The translations under genes were made by a program, and so were the position numbers. A model generated the notes under the pieces. The model was not told the origin of the DNA, made no database searches, and was given only the letters and a program-made list of their open reading frames with translations. Shown here in pieces: positions 50,201 through 62,520 of a stretch of DNA of 64,000 nt. Within the stretch, counting starts at the first letter, position 1. Each line of letters begins with the position of its first letter. This DNA comes from Liolophura sinensis (lineage: Eukaryota; Mollusca; Polyplacophora; Chitonida; Chitonidae). The DNA is taken from positions 44,503,385-44,567,384 of the forward strand of contig NC_088295.1 in NCBI RefSeq assembly GCF_032854445.1. Direction: 5' to 3'.

Positions 50201-53200
50201 ACCCAAAACCAAGTTAATCAGGTGCATGGAGTGCATTGGGAAAGCGGGTTATATTTCTGGAAAAGGCTTGTAGAATTACAGTACAAAGTAAATTTACATT
50301 TCTCACCGTAATTCCTGGCTGTGGCTATGGGATTTGAGGGCACAGATCTGTTGCCTAACGTAGGAAACTCTGATAAATCTAAGCTAGGTTGTGAGTCATC
50401 AGTCAGTGAGAAGAAATCTAAGTGCTCTGAAAGAAAATAAACAAAATCAAATACGATGTAAGTTTGGGACTCATGCTTGGCTTTTGTTTTCCAGCCCTTA
50501 TAAGTACATGTACTGTTTGGTTAAGATTAAGTGTCCAGAAGAAAAATCATGGGTTAAACAAAAGTGCATGAAACATCAGACAGCATTTACTACATGAGTC
50601 AATTTTGAACATAAAATTTCAAACAACAAAGAAGATAGCATTTTCAAGCAAATAAATTTTTAAATCTTATTATTATTTTTCTTAAGACTTTTCACAGACT
50701 TAAAAACTACAAAGAATTTCCTTTGGTTCAGGCTCAAGAATTAAGCTGATATGCTTCCTAAGGTATTTGACACAAACTTTTAACTACAATACTGCAGAAT
50801 GTACAAAGCTACATTTGTTACTGAGACTCCGAGTGGAAAATTTTTTTATGAATATTTGTGGAGTAACTTTACCTTCAAATCTTATTCTTTTATATTGTTT
50901 TTTTCTGATCAAAACTTCTGCTGGCCTCCTCAAGTAAGTATGTTAATAAGGCAGTTTTCAAATATAACTTTTCAACGCAACAAAAACGAAATGAATATTA
51001 CTGAACTGAACTGACCAGGCTCAGCCTGGGTAATGTATTAGACAAAAAGATTTGTCTCCCCTTTCTCGCAAATCATCAGGATCGATCTAGTCTCATAAAA
51101 TCTCGTAACATCTCCTACTCATACAAAGAGAGTATGCCTTTCAACTCTAGTTCACTGCTGGTTGACTTGCGCCAAGATTGGTTCTCCTCCCAGAGTGTTT
51201 GCCGGATGACATGCTGATAACGTGAGACAAGATTCTATGAGACTGGGATGGGTCCTATTTTTCTGCAGGAATGGTTATTTATTGAGGGAACAGAAGATAA
51301 GTACTCACTGTGCCCCCGGCCCGGACCTAGATTAAAGCCGCTCATACTCGTTACTGCAGCACCAGAACTGGGGACAGACGGACAGGGAATATCACGAGAC
51401 AAAGAAACACTTTACACATCAATACACATTCTCATATCATTGTTAAGCCAGTTACAAACATTCTCAAATTTTTGAAGTATTATCAGGTCCTAATCAAGGT
51501 TAATTCAATACCTGGACTCTGTCTCTCTTAGTACTGATGAAAACTTGAGGCACCATCTCTGACAAAACTTGACCAATTAGCCCTTTTAGGCTAAACACCC
51601 AGCTCATGCTGGCTTTCACTCTGGACGCACATGGAAAGTTCTGCCAGTAAACTATGGATGGTTGTGGGTCCCCCCCCCCCCCCACCCACCTCGCGAGCTC
51701 TATTCGATTTCCTCCCACTGCCGTCTTATAAGTGAAATATTCTTGAGTTTGGCGTCAAACACCAATCAAAACAATAAATAAATAAATTTAAGCTTACCGC
51801 TTGTGATTATAAAAGGGTATCTACCCTGAACCGCCCAGCTTAAGGCCTGCTTGTGGAACGAAATCTGCCAACTATTCCAAACACAAACTGCCTCGTATCT
51901 TGTACATTTCCAAACATCCTATCATAACCCATTACAAAACGCTGAACGATTTTCTTTCACATACAGCATTTCTGGTCAGTTTTATATGATATCAAGAAGA
52001 ACAATAAACCTCAATAAAAATAAAATAATCAATAAAAATCAACTGAGCTCCCAACATAACCTCCGTTGTTTGTCCCATACTCAATGTTAATGATAACTAA
52101 ATCTATAAATAAGAATAGACATTTGTATAATGGCAGCCTTACTTGGATAACTGTGATGATAATGATGTTCTCTTCTGAAGATTTGACATGGCCTGACCCA
52201 CTTGGTTCTGATTTAACAAATTTCGCTGGTGACCTATAGCCTGTATTAAGTTTCTGAAACAAATTGGTCAACCCATGAATCAAAACAGCATTTGGTAAAA
52301 TGTCTTTAGGAACAGATGTGTATCAATGTTAATTTAAAGAGGATGATGTCAGGGCAGAGATGTTGAAAGATTCCTGACCATTCATAGGACTTGTAAATGT
52401 TTAATTTTTTGTACAAAAAATGATGTCGGATATTTGATAGGCAAGGACATAAGTATGGTACATCCCATTGTGTAAACAATAGAGCTGTTAACTAGTTATC
52501 AACAGGACTGTCCATTCCCTTTACTCTATAAAAAGATACAGAATGAACAGCAGAAACAATCAAATATGCTTGCTCTGTAAAATCTTGAACTATTTAAACT
52601 TTAGAACGAGTTATGAAATCATTTAAAATGCCCAAGTGCAGTTACCTATTTGGTGAGGGTTGTTGCTGCTGAAGATTGACAGGAAAGTTCATACTAGGGT
52701 TCATACTGGTTGGCGTGATGTTCCTCTGAAACTGAGCCCCTGATAGCGCCCTCTGGGGCAAGGCAATGTTACCCATTGAATTATCCATAGCTGCAATGAC
52801 ATAACATAAAGACATATTAATACTATGGTGATTTATGAAGACCAGAGCACTGACTGTTTGACTCCAAACCATACTAGTGGGAAATAAAAGTGGATCTAGG
52901 TGAAACAAAGTCATTTCGTGCTGTGCCAGGTGGGATCTAAGATTATTTTAATGATGTAATAGTTGTAAGTTTTATGGGTGGAATAAACTGCCATATACAT
53001 GTAACAGTGTTACATGTCATCAGAGCAGCCACTGTGTCAGCAGATTTTGTTATGTGCTTACTGCTGAATGAAAAAACATTTCACTCCAAAAAGTGCATTT
53101 TCAGAGGCAAATAGCGACAATTACAGGACGTGTAGAATATCATCCCGAAAACTGAACAGAGAATCACTGACCATATCCACTTAACAATACAAAAGAATGA

Positions 53201-56200
53201 ATACAATAAGGGCTCAGGGCCACCTTAGTTCAGGGACAAGTTTGGGCTCCCAAATTAACCAAGCTGTATTAATAATAAAAAGTAAATGGAATAAAAAATA
53301 TGACAGTTTAATATAAATGTTTAGTTTTTTTTTTGGCATTTACAGACGTAAAAGGTCTCAAAAAGCAACATTTCGCTTTGCATTTTATAACATTTCTTTC
53401 TGCGAGGTCAGAGTGTCACCTTTAAAGTCACCCCAGTGACAGTACCAAAGCAAGTGATAACATTGGTCAAGAATTAGCAGCACCAACACAGGCAGTCCAA
53501 CTTCTTGGAACCCGTTTCACAAAGCGCACATAGCGCTACGTTAACTGCCAATACTGGTTGTCATGGAAGTTACATGTACGTTACGTGCACTTTGTCAAAC
53601 GGGGCCCTTGGTCCACAAGGGTTTCAGTACTTGTACATAACACATTGAGAACTTACATGCTGGGGGTTGATTATAGAAGTTTCCCGAGAAGGCTGATGAC
53701 AACTGTGATGGCGATTGTGATGGCATCAACTGCAATGAAAAGATTATTTATTTATTACTATTATTTTATCATTTATTATTACATTATTTCTTTATGTCTT
53801 ATTTTCAAAATATTTTTGCCAGTTACAAACAAAAATTTTAAAAAAGGAGTATTTTAGTATAAACTCCACACATGCTGTCATGTACAGAGTTCACGGATAA
53901 ATCTAGATCTTAGATCTCTTTTATTCTTTCCACCTTAGCTTTTGGAAACAAAGACCTGTACTCTTTTATTCATTAACCTGAAATCAGTCTTTTCGAGTGG
54001 GCTGTCCTCAACATAGCTGCGCACTACAAAAACAGGTTTCCTATAGTCCTAATGTAATTCTAGCTTTGTATCAAATAGTTAAGCTGATAGTAAAGACTAT
54101 AAGATCACATTTATCACAAGTGTACCGGGCGCGTTGCCAGAAAGCCAGATTTCGTTAACTGCTTTTTCAGATTAAAGCCCACTCACTTAATTTTGGGAAG
54201 AGTAGCCGAGTCCCACCTTATCAATAGTCCAAAATAGCATTTTGTGGGGTTCAAATGCTGTTTTAGTGGTTGCGTCGGTTACAGGTGATAACTGTGACCT
54301 AATGGTCTTCATACATTATTCCCTCATAATGAGGTGATAAGAACACAGAATAACTCTACGATTCATTGATTACATCTTGGGCATTTTGAGGACAACGCAG
54401 ACTAAAGGTCCCGAGTTCCAGGTTTGCGAGCGCAATGATTCAAAGTGGTTAAAGTGGAACACAGGCAACTGGTCTCAGAGCTAGGATAAACATATCAAAT
54501 GGCCCAGTGTTTTACATTTTCTTTATGTTATGAAATTCTTTGCGACAAAAACATTCAAAACTGGAGTGACTCTCATTAGAATCCTCACCTCTTTATCTGG
54601 TCTGAACATTGTGGGGTGATTGCTGAAAAACATACTTGTCTCATTATCATCGTCCTGGTCACCGAAAAAACCCTGAAAGTACAAAGAGATTTCAACTTAT
54701 GACACTACGCATGTTTTGAGATGCATGTAAAACCTATTTACAACAAAGTGTCGTCCCATGTGGGCGGAGAGATTTACAGTATAAAAAACTATTTAAACGG
54801 GATTAGATTAATCTTCAACACTTTTGTGTTTCAGGGCCAAAACTGTAAAACCAATAATATTCTGCTGTTAGTTTTAACTTAAAGTGAATACTAAAAAATA
54901 CTGCCACATATTCACGAGTAGGCCTACCAAGCTGTAAAAGTGCTGTCATTTTGTATTGAGATGTCATTCTGTTGTTGTAAAGGCAGAACTCAAGAAAGAG
55001 CCTATTACAAAGTATGTATCAAAATGTGTGACATTGTTAGAAACCTTAAAATAACACTCACATCTATTTAGACATCCCTTCATATAAATGCTGTGCATCA
55101 CAGCCATGACAACTACCAAGTACAGTACAGTGACTATGAAGAGGTTCAGAGTTAAGTTACAGCAGAAATTATTGTCTGTAGTTAGAACTTTACCGATTTT
55201 CTTGCCTTCTGTTGCTGCAGACCCATCATTCCAAGCTTATTGTCAACCATTCCTAACTGGTTTTTCCTGGCTCCTGGCGATAATTCAGTGGGGTTCTTGC
55301 GGTTCAACCCAAATCTGTGACAAAACAGACGCAAATAACATCTCAATGACTTTGACGATAATTCTCCTGCGGGACTCTTGCACGTTCAAAACCAATCTGA
55401 GACAACATACAAAAATAGACAACATCTGCTACTATACTCTAACAACGATAATTCTGTGGGGTTCTCAGCATTCATTCTAAATCTGTGACAAGACATAAGT
55501 AAACAACATCTGAATGACTTAAACAACAATAATTCCATGGGACTGTTGCATGTTCAATCCAAATCTGTTGCAAGACACAAGTGCACAACATCTCGACCAC
55601 TCTTAGGAATGATATAATATTTATTTATCTAACTGGTGTTTTACGCCGTACTCAAGAATATTTCACTTATACGACGGTGGCCAGCATTATGGTTGGAGGA
55701 AACCAAGCAGAGCCCAGCGAAATGTTAGGAATGATAAGACTTGTGAATGTAACACTCCAGAGGAAACTACCAAAAACATAAGTACATCGGATCCTATTCT
55801 TGTGCCATTCCCTACATACAACTACTGAGGCTGCAGATGTCAATAATACTGGTAGATATAACACACTGCACACATGTATGAAATGCTGCAAACAGCCTTT
55901 TCTACTACAAGAGGCAAATTACATGTACAATTAAAATTACGATAGTTATATCTTTAATATAATTATACCTTAGTCATATGTTGCCAGATACAATGGCTAA
56001 AAAATCTGAACTCCAATGAAGGAAATTTGTTCTTCAACATATTTCTTCACATGGTAAAATAACCAACTGAACATCAGCATCCCTGTGATTCAGTTTTTCA
56101 TCAAAATGACTTGTCTGATATTATATTACAGCATGGAGGCAAACTCATCTCCAAACACCCTGCATCTTTAAAATGCTCAGCTTGTGTTTAGCAATGAAAT

Positions 56201-59200
56201 AAGAGGTTACAAGCTAAAATTAAAATCCACAAATGTATCAGGTTTAATCAAATACATATAAAAACATGCAAAAGTATGCAAAGCACAAGTCTGGTGCACT
56301 GAAAAAAGCTGGCCAGACATGACTGGAACTGCCTACAATAAGGGCATATGTGTGCACTATGGATGTATGCAGGTACATGTAGCATGACTAATGCCTTTGT
56401 GAACTTTGTGAAAAGCATTCAGCCTTAACAGAACTACGCAATCGTACTTATATATACTAGTATATACGTCACATGAACTCTGATATACTACTAAAATACA
56501 ACCTAAAAAAAGGACAGGAGAATATGACCATACCACGTTCCATGGTGTCCCCGATCTCAACATTACCTGTCTTAGTCCATGTTATGTCGAAACATTTATG
56601 TTTTTATTTAGAGGACAGCATGTCAAGGTATCATAAATTAATCAATGTTAACTAAATATCCAACACCTTAAACTATTCAAGTCAATTTTCCCAACCTCTT
56701 AAGTGGACATATTGTCTGGAAAATAAATCACTTGTGCCTACTTCCAGTGACAACTATTTGCTGTATAAAAACTTTTCTGTAGTAAATTAACAATACACAC
56801 ACATATATACACATATATATACACATATATATACACACATACATACACACATACAGTAAATGCATACCCTAAATCCTCCACAAATTCCACATCAGACACA
56901 GTGCATGTTTTGGCATATTAGAGAAATGTCATCTGATTTGAACAGATTATTTTATAATATCAGTGAAGATCATATGTGCCCTTACCATATTATATATTTT
57001 AGTCATCAAAACCATAGGAATTAAATTTGAATCACTCATCTTAAGTTATACTTTACAAGTAGAATTTGTTGAGTATTTAGAGCATGGTAAATATCCTCAA
57101 ATTTCACTCATGATCAAATACTGGAAGGTAGTACATGGTACCCTTATATAACATGGTACGTTTCAGCCCCAGAAGTAATATTTTGCAACACTTATTTACT
57201 TTTCAAAATGCTTTTTTTCTGGGAAAAATTTAGGTCATTTACCATGTATGTCCTAGCAGAACTGAGACAGAACTTTTACTTTTATAAAAGTTCACCTAAT
57301 CTACAGAGTAACTGGAATTAAATGTCTCCATGTCAATGGCATATCAACTACACGTTAACACGGAACTTAAATACTACTTCCCAACCCACTTACACAAAGC
57401 TTTGTAAATCATTTGTCATGTAACTGTCCTCATAAATCATGTTACCCTATGCCATGATAACCAACACATAAACAGAGCTGATGTCATTTACGAAAAAAGC
57501 ACCTACATTGTAGATTAGGGATCAGACTTAACAAGTTTTGTTAAACTGACCACAGGTAATATATTGATGCAATGACCCAATAAATACATATACCATATCA
57601 AGTTTACAGCTGGGTTTTTCAGGGTTAATTGAACTTTACTGGTTACTTCGAAGTTTCGTTTAAAAGTTACAAAACATTCTCATTCTGTTGCTTGAGTAAT
57701 TTGGGCTGATCTAATTTTAAGCACACCATTCAATGCCATAACTAAGATGTCATCTATTCTAAAGCCTTCATCTGAAAAAGATCTGATGTTCACAATGTCC
57801 ATCAACTATTTTAAATAGGTCCATACATAAAATCAATCAAAAATTTCAAAACAAATTTAATTACGCTGAATTTTGGGCCAGAATTTGCAAGAACAATAAA
57901 CATGAAACTCTGGGATGTCTAGTTATTTTTTACTGTACAAACACAATTTTATTACATTTTGTCCATCACTCATCCATCTCTACTATTCATTTCTTATCAG
58001 ACAGAGACTACACCAACTGCAAATATTTATCTGAATACTACAAACAGTAACAAACACAGAACTTTGGGGGAAGAGGTCTAAGTGTTTTTTGAAAGCTTTT
58101 AAAATGATGAACATAAAGGCATAAGATCCTCAGGAACACTGTAACCTGCCATCGTCTCTACTTTGTACTTAAATGAGTAAAAGGTCTAAATACACATTTA
58201 AATTTATACACATACAGTATCAAAACAGCGGCCAACCTCTCCCACCCCACCCCCCTCTAGAAATATGAAAATAAGTAAGTTTTGGTATCTTTTGGCTTAA
58301 TACAATAATAAAAATTTGACGCACATTCATGTACAATATAGTGTTTGAAATTCCAACAACGACAAAACTTGTGTGGGTATACAACATAACAACCAAGTCC
58401 ATCAGCCAAAATGGACTATGGAGGAAAAACCACAAGAAAAGCTGATGAATACAACTGAACAAAAACATCACATTAATAACTCAACATGAAAACAACAGTG
58501 CTTTTTTCAGTTTAGAGTACATAGCCTACATAGAGATAATGTATAATACAATACAGCAAGTTCAGATGTTTGCTTGGTCATGTATTTCCATTGTAGTCTC
58601 TGTAAATTACATCAACATCTGACAGGGTTGCATTCACATGCTGTTATAATGAAGCTTTGTCATCAGCAGGCTGATAAATGTGTCTGACTCAGGGTGACAT
58701 GCTATTACATGTGAAAGGCTAAAACACCACCTCATTCAGTAGATATACAGTACATGTATCAATATAGGAAAAGTAGTTCAAAATGAGCAACAGGAGGAAT
58801 TTGGGGAGAAGCAAGTGAATGGGTTTGATACTGATAGGTTTCGTCAGAAGTGAGGCTCGAATTCACTCTGCTTGGGGTTTAATGTCGTACTTAACAATTT
58901 TTCAGTCATATGATGACGAAGGAGTCCTTGGAGTGCATATAATGTGCCCCCTTGTTGCGGGACGGATTTCCATCGCTCTTTCACCTAGCGCTGCTTCACT
59001 GAGATGACTTACGGAAGGCAAGTAAGCCACCCCACCATTATACTGATATGGGTCAAACAGTCGTTGCACTATCCCTTTTGTACTGACCGCCAAGCGAGGA
59101 AGTTACAACTTCCTCTTTTAAAGCTTTTAAGTGTAACCGGCCCAGGACTGACCCAGGATCTACCGCCGCTGAAGAGCTCTACCAACTGTGCTATCGGCCC

Positions 59201-61131
59201 CGGTGCTAAAATGCTTGTGATATGATTTTTTTTTTCTTCTTTTACATATTCACTGATCACTTCAATAAATGCTTATTTCCTAAGTGATCTGTGTGTGTTC
59301 ATTTTTCCCTTATACTCGCATGAATAAGTGTACATCTACCCAACTGGTCACCTTTTACTGCTACCAGAAAGCTATTATAATGTTATGAAAATAAACCAGT
59401 TTAATGTCTGTTTACATTTTATTTTTCCTCCAAAGTAGATCCCTAAATTTTGGGGGCTCATTTTATTATTCTTTTATCCTTTTGTGATATATATTAACAG
59501 CTATTTCATTATGGCCTTGAACTGTACTTGATAGAACAGTAGTACAGTTTCAAAAATCTACAGATATGAACATGTGTAATTTACAAGCCTGGATGCCATA
59601 CATGATACAATAGTAAAGGGAGGTAATGCAAACACATATGTGAGACAGTGACTTTGTTGGGAGGTCTGGCTGAGCTATATAGTAAGTACTGCATCAGAAC
59701 AAAGCAGGGATAAGAACAATGAAACTGCGACAACTGTCTACTTACTGGGCATTCCAAGTAGAAAACTGATCTGCCCCAAACCTTTACTCAAACAGAGAGA
59801 AACCATCATTAGTTAACACATGTCATCTTACTGGAGCAGTTTACCACCACTCTTCACACTCAGGCAATAGATACAGACGTCCTATTTAACATATACAAAC
59901 ACAAAGCGTAATACAATAGTTACTTCCTTGTCAAACTTAAAAATAAAGGTAACTCTTCAATATTTATTCATTAATCATACTGAATCTTGTTCCTTATTTA
60001 TACAAAGAGTAAAATTTAAGTTTTTGTTTGGAGGAAAGGGGAAGAAGAGGGGGGTAGGGATTAACAATTTATTGAGGAAGTAAATCTTTATTGCACATGA
60101 TACAACTTGTCATATTGACTCACTCAATTTGACTAATGCAATAAAAATACATCGCAACACAGGATATGAAATGCAACCTGCTCTCTTTACATTCAACAAG
60201 TAGTAGAGTTTGAGGAGTCGATTTTATAAATTGCACTATGTGGACATGGCTTTTTGGTTCAAGAAAGAAATTTTCTTACTGTTTGATTCAAATACCAAAA
60301 ATGAATGGAAAATCTGATCATATGTGGAATGCTATAGACTGCTTCACTGGTTTTTGAGCAGTAACAGTTTGTGTGTTTATAAATTTACGGCATTGGTAAT
60401 GACAATTTTAAACTGATTGTGGTCATATCGCCATGGCCTTCTTAGTATATTTATTTATTTGATTGGTGTTTTACGCTGTACTCAAGAATATATTTTACTT
60501 ACACGACAGCAGCCATCATTATGGTGAGCCCTGTTAGTGTATTTAGGGTAGAGTTAGAGTGCACATCAAATGCGAGGTAAAAGACAAAAGATATGATGCT
60601 CTTAGTCTAACCGTTCATATTATTCTCAAGCAGAGCCCACCAGTATTTGGCCTTTAAAAAAGCACTAGGTTGCCTATTTTTTAAGTTTTCAAACTGACCT
60701 ACATTGAACTAAACACAATTATTTTGGTTATGAGGCTGATGGGGGACATAAAGAATTTGCCTTTACAGGAAAGCTGTTTTAATGAGCTAAAAATCAGATA
60801 CTAAAAATGAGCTAAAAATCAGATACACACTATACATGTAGCGTTTTTATCAGGGCAAGGGGAAAACGGGAAGCATGGGTGGTGGATTGTACTTTACAAG
60901 TGTTAGCTATACTCTAGATGATACCGCAAATTTCTATACAATTATGATGATTATAAGGCTACAGTATTTCAACTTTGCACAAAGCATACGTTCAAGACCA
61001 GAGTGGTCCAAAATATAAATTTTTCTGGTACTTGTACCATGAAGAGGTAATAACATGCAGCTAACAGAATGGAATGTCACTACTTACTGTCCCATTCCTG
61101 ACATTGCGTCTAGTCTGTAGCGAAAGGCCAT
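43070..61131 (-). CDS. CNOT2: CCR4-NOT transcription complex subunit 2, complete coding region
   Basis: Sixteen minus-strand coding exons join in phase: 61088-61131 (ATG), 55194-55314, 54589-54672, 53657-53729, 52646-52790, 52143-52253, 51309-51367, 50307-50426, 49352-49438, 48976-49016, 48090-48207, 47140-47296, 46870-46931, 46307-46356, 44408-44508 and 43070-43307. The product is 536 residues, close to the 540 of human CNOT2. The N-terminal half is Ser/Asn/Gln-rich and disordered, with LDLSEFPTLGNR and EDFPALPG motifs. From about residue 335 it matches the family closely: QFGIVGLLTFIRAAE, LTTLGLNLN, DFHVPSEYL, then the NOT box with GEDLLFFLFYMYGGD, RDWRYHKEERIW and YERGTYYFFD. CNOT2 pairs with CNOT3 on the CNOT1 scaffold of the deadenylase. 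Identification is very secure; the donor of exon 2 (GTAAAG at 55193) is chosen over a GC donor 12 nt earlier, and both keep frame. Confidence 0.
43975..44300 (-). mobile_element. SINE family B relative, full length with target-site duplication
   Basis: 3' end CGCTTGGGGTTTAACGTCGT as in family B, but a different body; a B-box-like GTTCAAACCC (minus strand) lies near 44263-44272. Exact 13-bp duplications TTTTAGGTTTCTA flank it at 43962-43974 and 44301-44313. In the last CNOT2 intron. Confidence 0.
47457..47615 (+). repeat. Dispersed repeat D, copy 3
   Basis: GAAGGTAGGGTGATATCTTA, ACATCTAAAAATGCACTATT and GGGGAAAAAGTTTCAGTCG align in order with copies 2 and 4. CNOT2 intron. Confidence 0.
51597..51789 (+). 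mobile_element. SINE family A, 5'-truncated, with a 14-C run
   Basis: Starts in the body (CAGCTCATGCTGGCTTTC) and ends GGCGTCAAACACCAATCAAA plus TAAA repeats. C14 at 670-683 (+51,000) replaces a usual GGGTTTCCCCC-type word. CNOT2 intron. Confidence 0.
53075..53120 (-). repeat. Dispersed repeat D, partial inverted copy
   Basis: AAAAGTGCATTTTCAGAGGC is the complement of the GCCTCTAAAAATGCACTTTT block of repeat D. Confidence 0.
55279..55602. repeat. Four-copy 82-86-bp tandem repeat that includes CNOT2 exon 2 sequence
   Basis: Units begin at 55279, 55357, 55447 and 55528 with GATAATTC or AATAATTC. Unit 1 covers the first 36 nt of coding exon 2 plus its acceptor; units 2-4 lie in the upstream intron and each retains a minus-strand CAG acceptor (55397, 55483 and 55565). 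Unit 3 still reads F-R-M-N-A-E-N-P-T-E-L-S against F-G-L-N-R-K-N-P-T-E-L-S in the exon. Downstream stops show that the copies are not usable as simple exon extensions. Confidence 0.
55615..55724 (-). mobile_element. SINE family A, 5'-truncated, intact target-site duplication
   Basis: 110 bp of tail and body (GTGTTTTACGCCGTACTCAA, CCAGCATTATGG). Exact 12-bp duplications TTAGGAATGATA at 55603-55614 and 55725-55736. The left duplication lies next to the end of the exon-2-derived tandem repeat. Confidence 0.
57121..57260 (+). repeat. Dispersed repeat D, copy 4
   Basis: CTGGAAGGTAG, GTTTCAGCCCCAGAAGTAAT, TTACTTTTCAAAATGC and CTGGGAAAAATTTAGGTCAT in the shared order. Confidence 0.
58868..59205 (-). 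mobile_element. SINE family B, full length
   Basis: Reads GCTTGGGGTTTAATGTCGTA, CATATGATGACGAAGGAGTC, ATTATACTGATATGGGTCAA to the complement of a tRNA-like head (CCAACTGTGCTATCGGCCCC). Inverted homologue of 8306-8632. No clear target-site duplication. Confidence 0.
60453..60533 (-). mobile_element. SINE family A, strongly 5'-truncated
   Basis: About 80 bp of tail (TTGATTGGTGTTTTACGCTG, ATTATGGTGAG) between TTAGTATATTT and TTAGTGTATTT, a probable 11-bp duplication with one mismatch. Confidence 0.
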
Positions 61132-61187
61132 GAGAAGCACAAAAGCCCCGTTTTAATTTTTTAAAGGTGCCCCTTTTGAAATTTGTT
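61088..61187 (-). other. CNOT2 exon with start codon
   Basis: Acceptor TTTCAG ends at 61188 and donor GTAAGT starts at 61087. The ATG at 61129-61131 opens MAFRYRLDAMSGMG, leaving CA to join exon 2 as Gln. A second in-frame ATG (MSGMG) is ten codons on and could also serve. Exon 5' part is 56 nt of UTR. Confidence 0.
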
Positions 61188-62337
61188 CTGAAACAGAAAA
61201 CAAAAAGGCATGTCAAGTCAATATTTTAAACTTAGGAATGTTGAAATATCTTGCTTGTTGTCTTCTTTTAGTAATACAATTCATTAATATTCTAGACATG
61301 AAATGATGAATAACATCTTGGTACTATAGGTAACAATAAAATTTGATTATTTTCTCATTATTTATCAAAAATAACTTCACATTTATTGCTAAAAAACCCA
61401 CATATATACAGATATTTGATGATTTCATTGGGCACATGGCTTGGCTGTTTCCACACAACTACTACTCATAAATCGATCAGTTCATTTCAGGTCAGTATAA
61501 AATATGATTCTGATGAGGTTTGTTTTCTAAACACAGCAAAAACATAAAGGCTGACTCAGTGAGAATGAGTTATACTTTTGCCTATGGCACCAATACCTGG
61601 CTAAGAAGCTTAAAATAGTACTCTGATGACATTAACCATAATAGCACAGTTTCAATAGTGCCAAAGTAAAAAATAAGAATCTCCCAGTGATTTCATGCTC
61701 ACACTGATTTGTTACCAAACAGAATCTTTCGCTTCCTCATCGTGACTTTTCGATAGCTATGAACACTAAGTGCTGTGCACCAGTCGCCAAGCTTTCATAC
61801 CTCATACCTTATCTAGTTTAACATATTATCTAAATATGTAAATTCACCACTGTTTTGTGAATGACTACTGTCAGCAAATTCATCATGCCAACAACAACAA
61901 AACTATACTCTCGGGCAAATTTCATTCTGTTGTTGTTTCACTCATAATCTTACCTTTTCAAAATCTAGCACCTGATAACACTGTTAACCCAAGGTTTTAT
62001 TTGCAAAAGACCAACCACGGAAGCCACACGAAAAGCTTTAATCTTTCATTTCTACGAATCCATATCGGCATCGTAATGTCTTTTTATCCTCAAAATGGCT
62101 TCTCTTCCCGCGACCTTGACCCCTATGAGGTTATCAAGGGAGCTCCGATTTTTGCACACAATCAATGTTTCGTATATCTTTTTCATATCCAAATAAAAAC
62201 GGTGTAGCATTAAAATAATTACATTTTCAATTAAAGCTGTCATTTATTAACTTCACAACTTACTAAGACTTATCTTAATTAATGTTAATCCAGTGTAGGT
62301 TGTGCACCAATCTTTCGCTTGGAGGTAAAATACTCAC

Positions 62338-62420
62338 AAGGGAGAAGTCATTTTGCGTGTGCCATGCTTTGAAACGTCTGAAAATCGTCTGCCGCGCTGT
62401 TGTTTAGTCAGCGAGAACAT
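62338..62420 (-). other. CNOT2 5' UTR exon with a five-codon upstream ORF
   Basis: A donor GTGAGTA starts at 62337 (minus). The exon before it holds ATG GCA CAC GCA AAA TGA (62348-62365), a short uORF. The 5' end of the exon is not visible and is placed only by the local CpG-richer sequence. Confidence 0.
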
Positions 62421-62470
62421 CGCTTCCTTGATATTTCTTTAAAATAATGAAGACTTATAGAGGCGTATTT
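62390..62470. promoter_or_regulatory. Probable shared bidirectional promoter, CNOT2 / TFIP11
   Basis: The CNOT2 5' UTR donor (62337, minus) and the best TFIP11 5' UTR donor (62521, plus, GTAAGT) are about 180 bp apart, so both start sites must lie in this short stretch if both exons are real. It has more CpG than its surroundings and no TATA box in a clear position. Head-to-head housekeeping pairs often share such promoters. Confidence 0.
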
Positions 62471-62520
62471 TACGTATCATTCTAATCCTCGGATACTGTC
62501 GTATCTAAGCAGTTACTTGT
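62450..62520 (+). other. Candidate TFIP11 5' UTR exon
   Basis: A consensus donor ACTTGT-GTAAGT ends the exon at 62520; it would splice to the TTAATCAG acceptor at 63391. Start is approximate. Confidence 0.

Larger units (their letters stand above)
55737..61087. other. Remainder of CNOT2 coding intron 1
   Basis: The first coding intron is about 5.8 kb. Contents seen: an (ACACATATAT)-like tract at 56798-56853, repeat D at 57121, SINE B at 58868 and a SINE A fragment at 60453. No further exon is needed, because exons 1 and 2 join in phase. Confidence 0.

Noticed and set aside
52029-52283. 84-codon minus ORF over CNOT2 exon 6
   Set aside because: Wrong frame; the phase-consistent CNOT2 frame across 52143-52253 is another one.
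59754-59778. Possible 25-nt CNOT2 microexon ending at a GTAAGT donor
   Set aside because: The acceptor is poor and its length would break the frame with exon 2, while exons 1 and 2 already join in phase.
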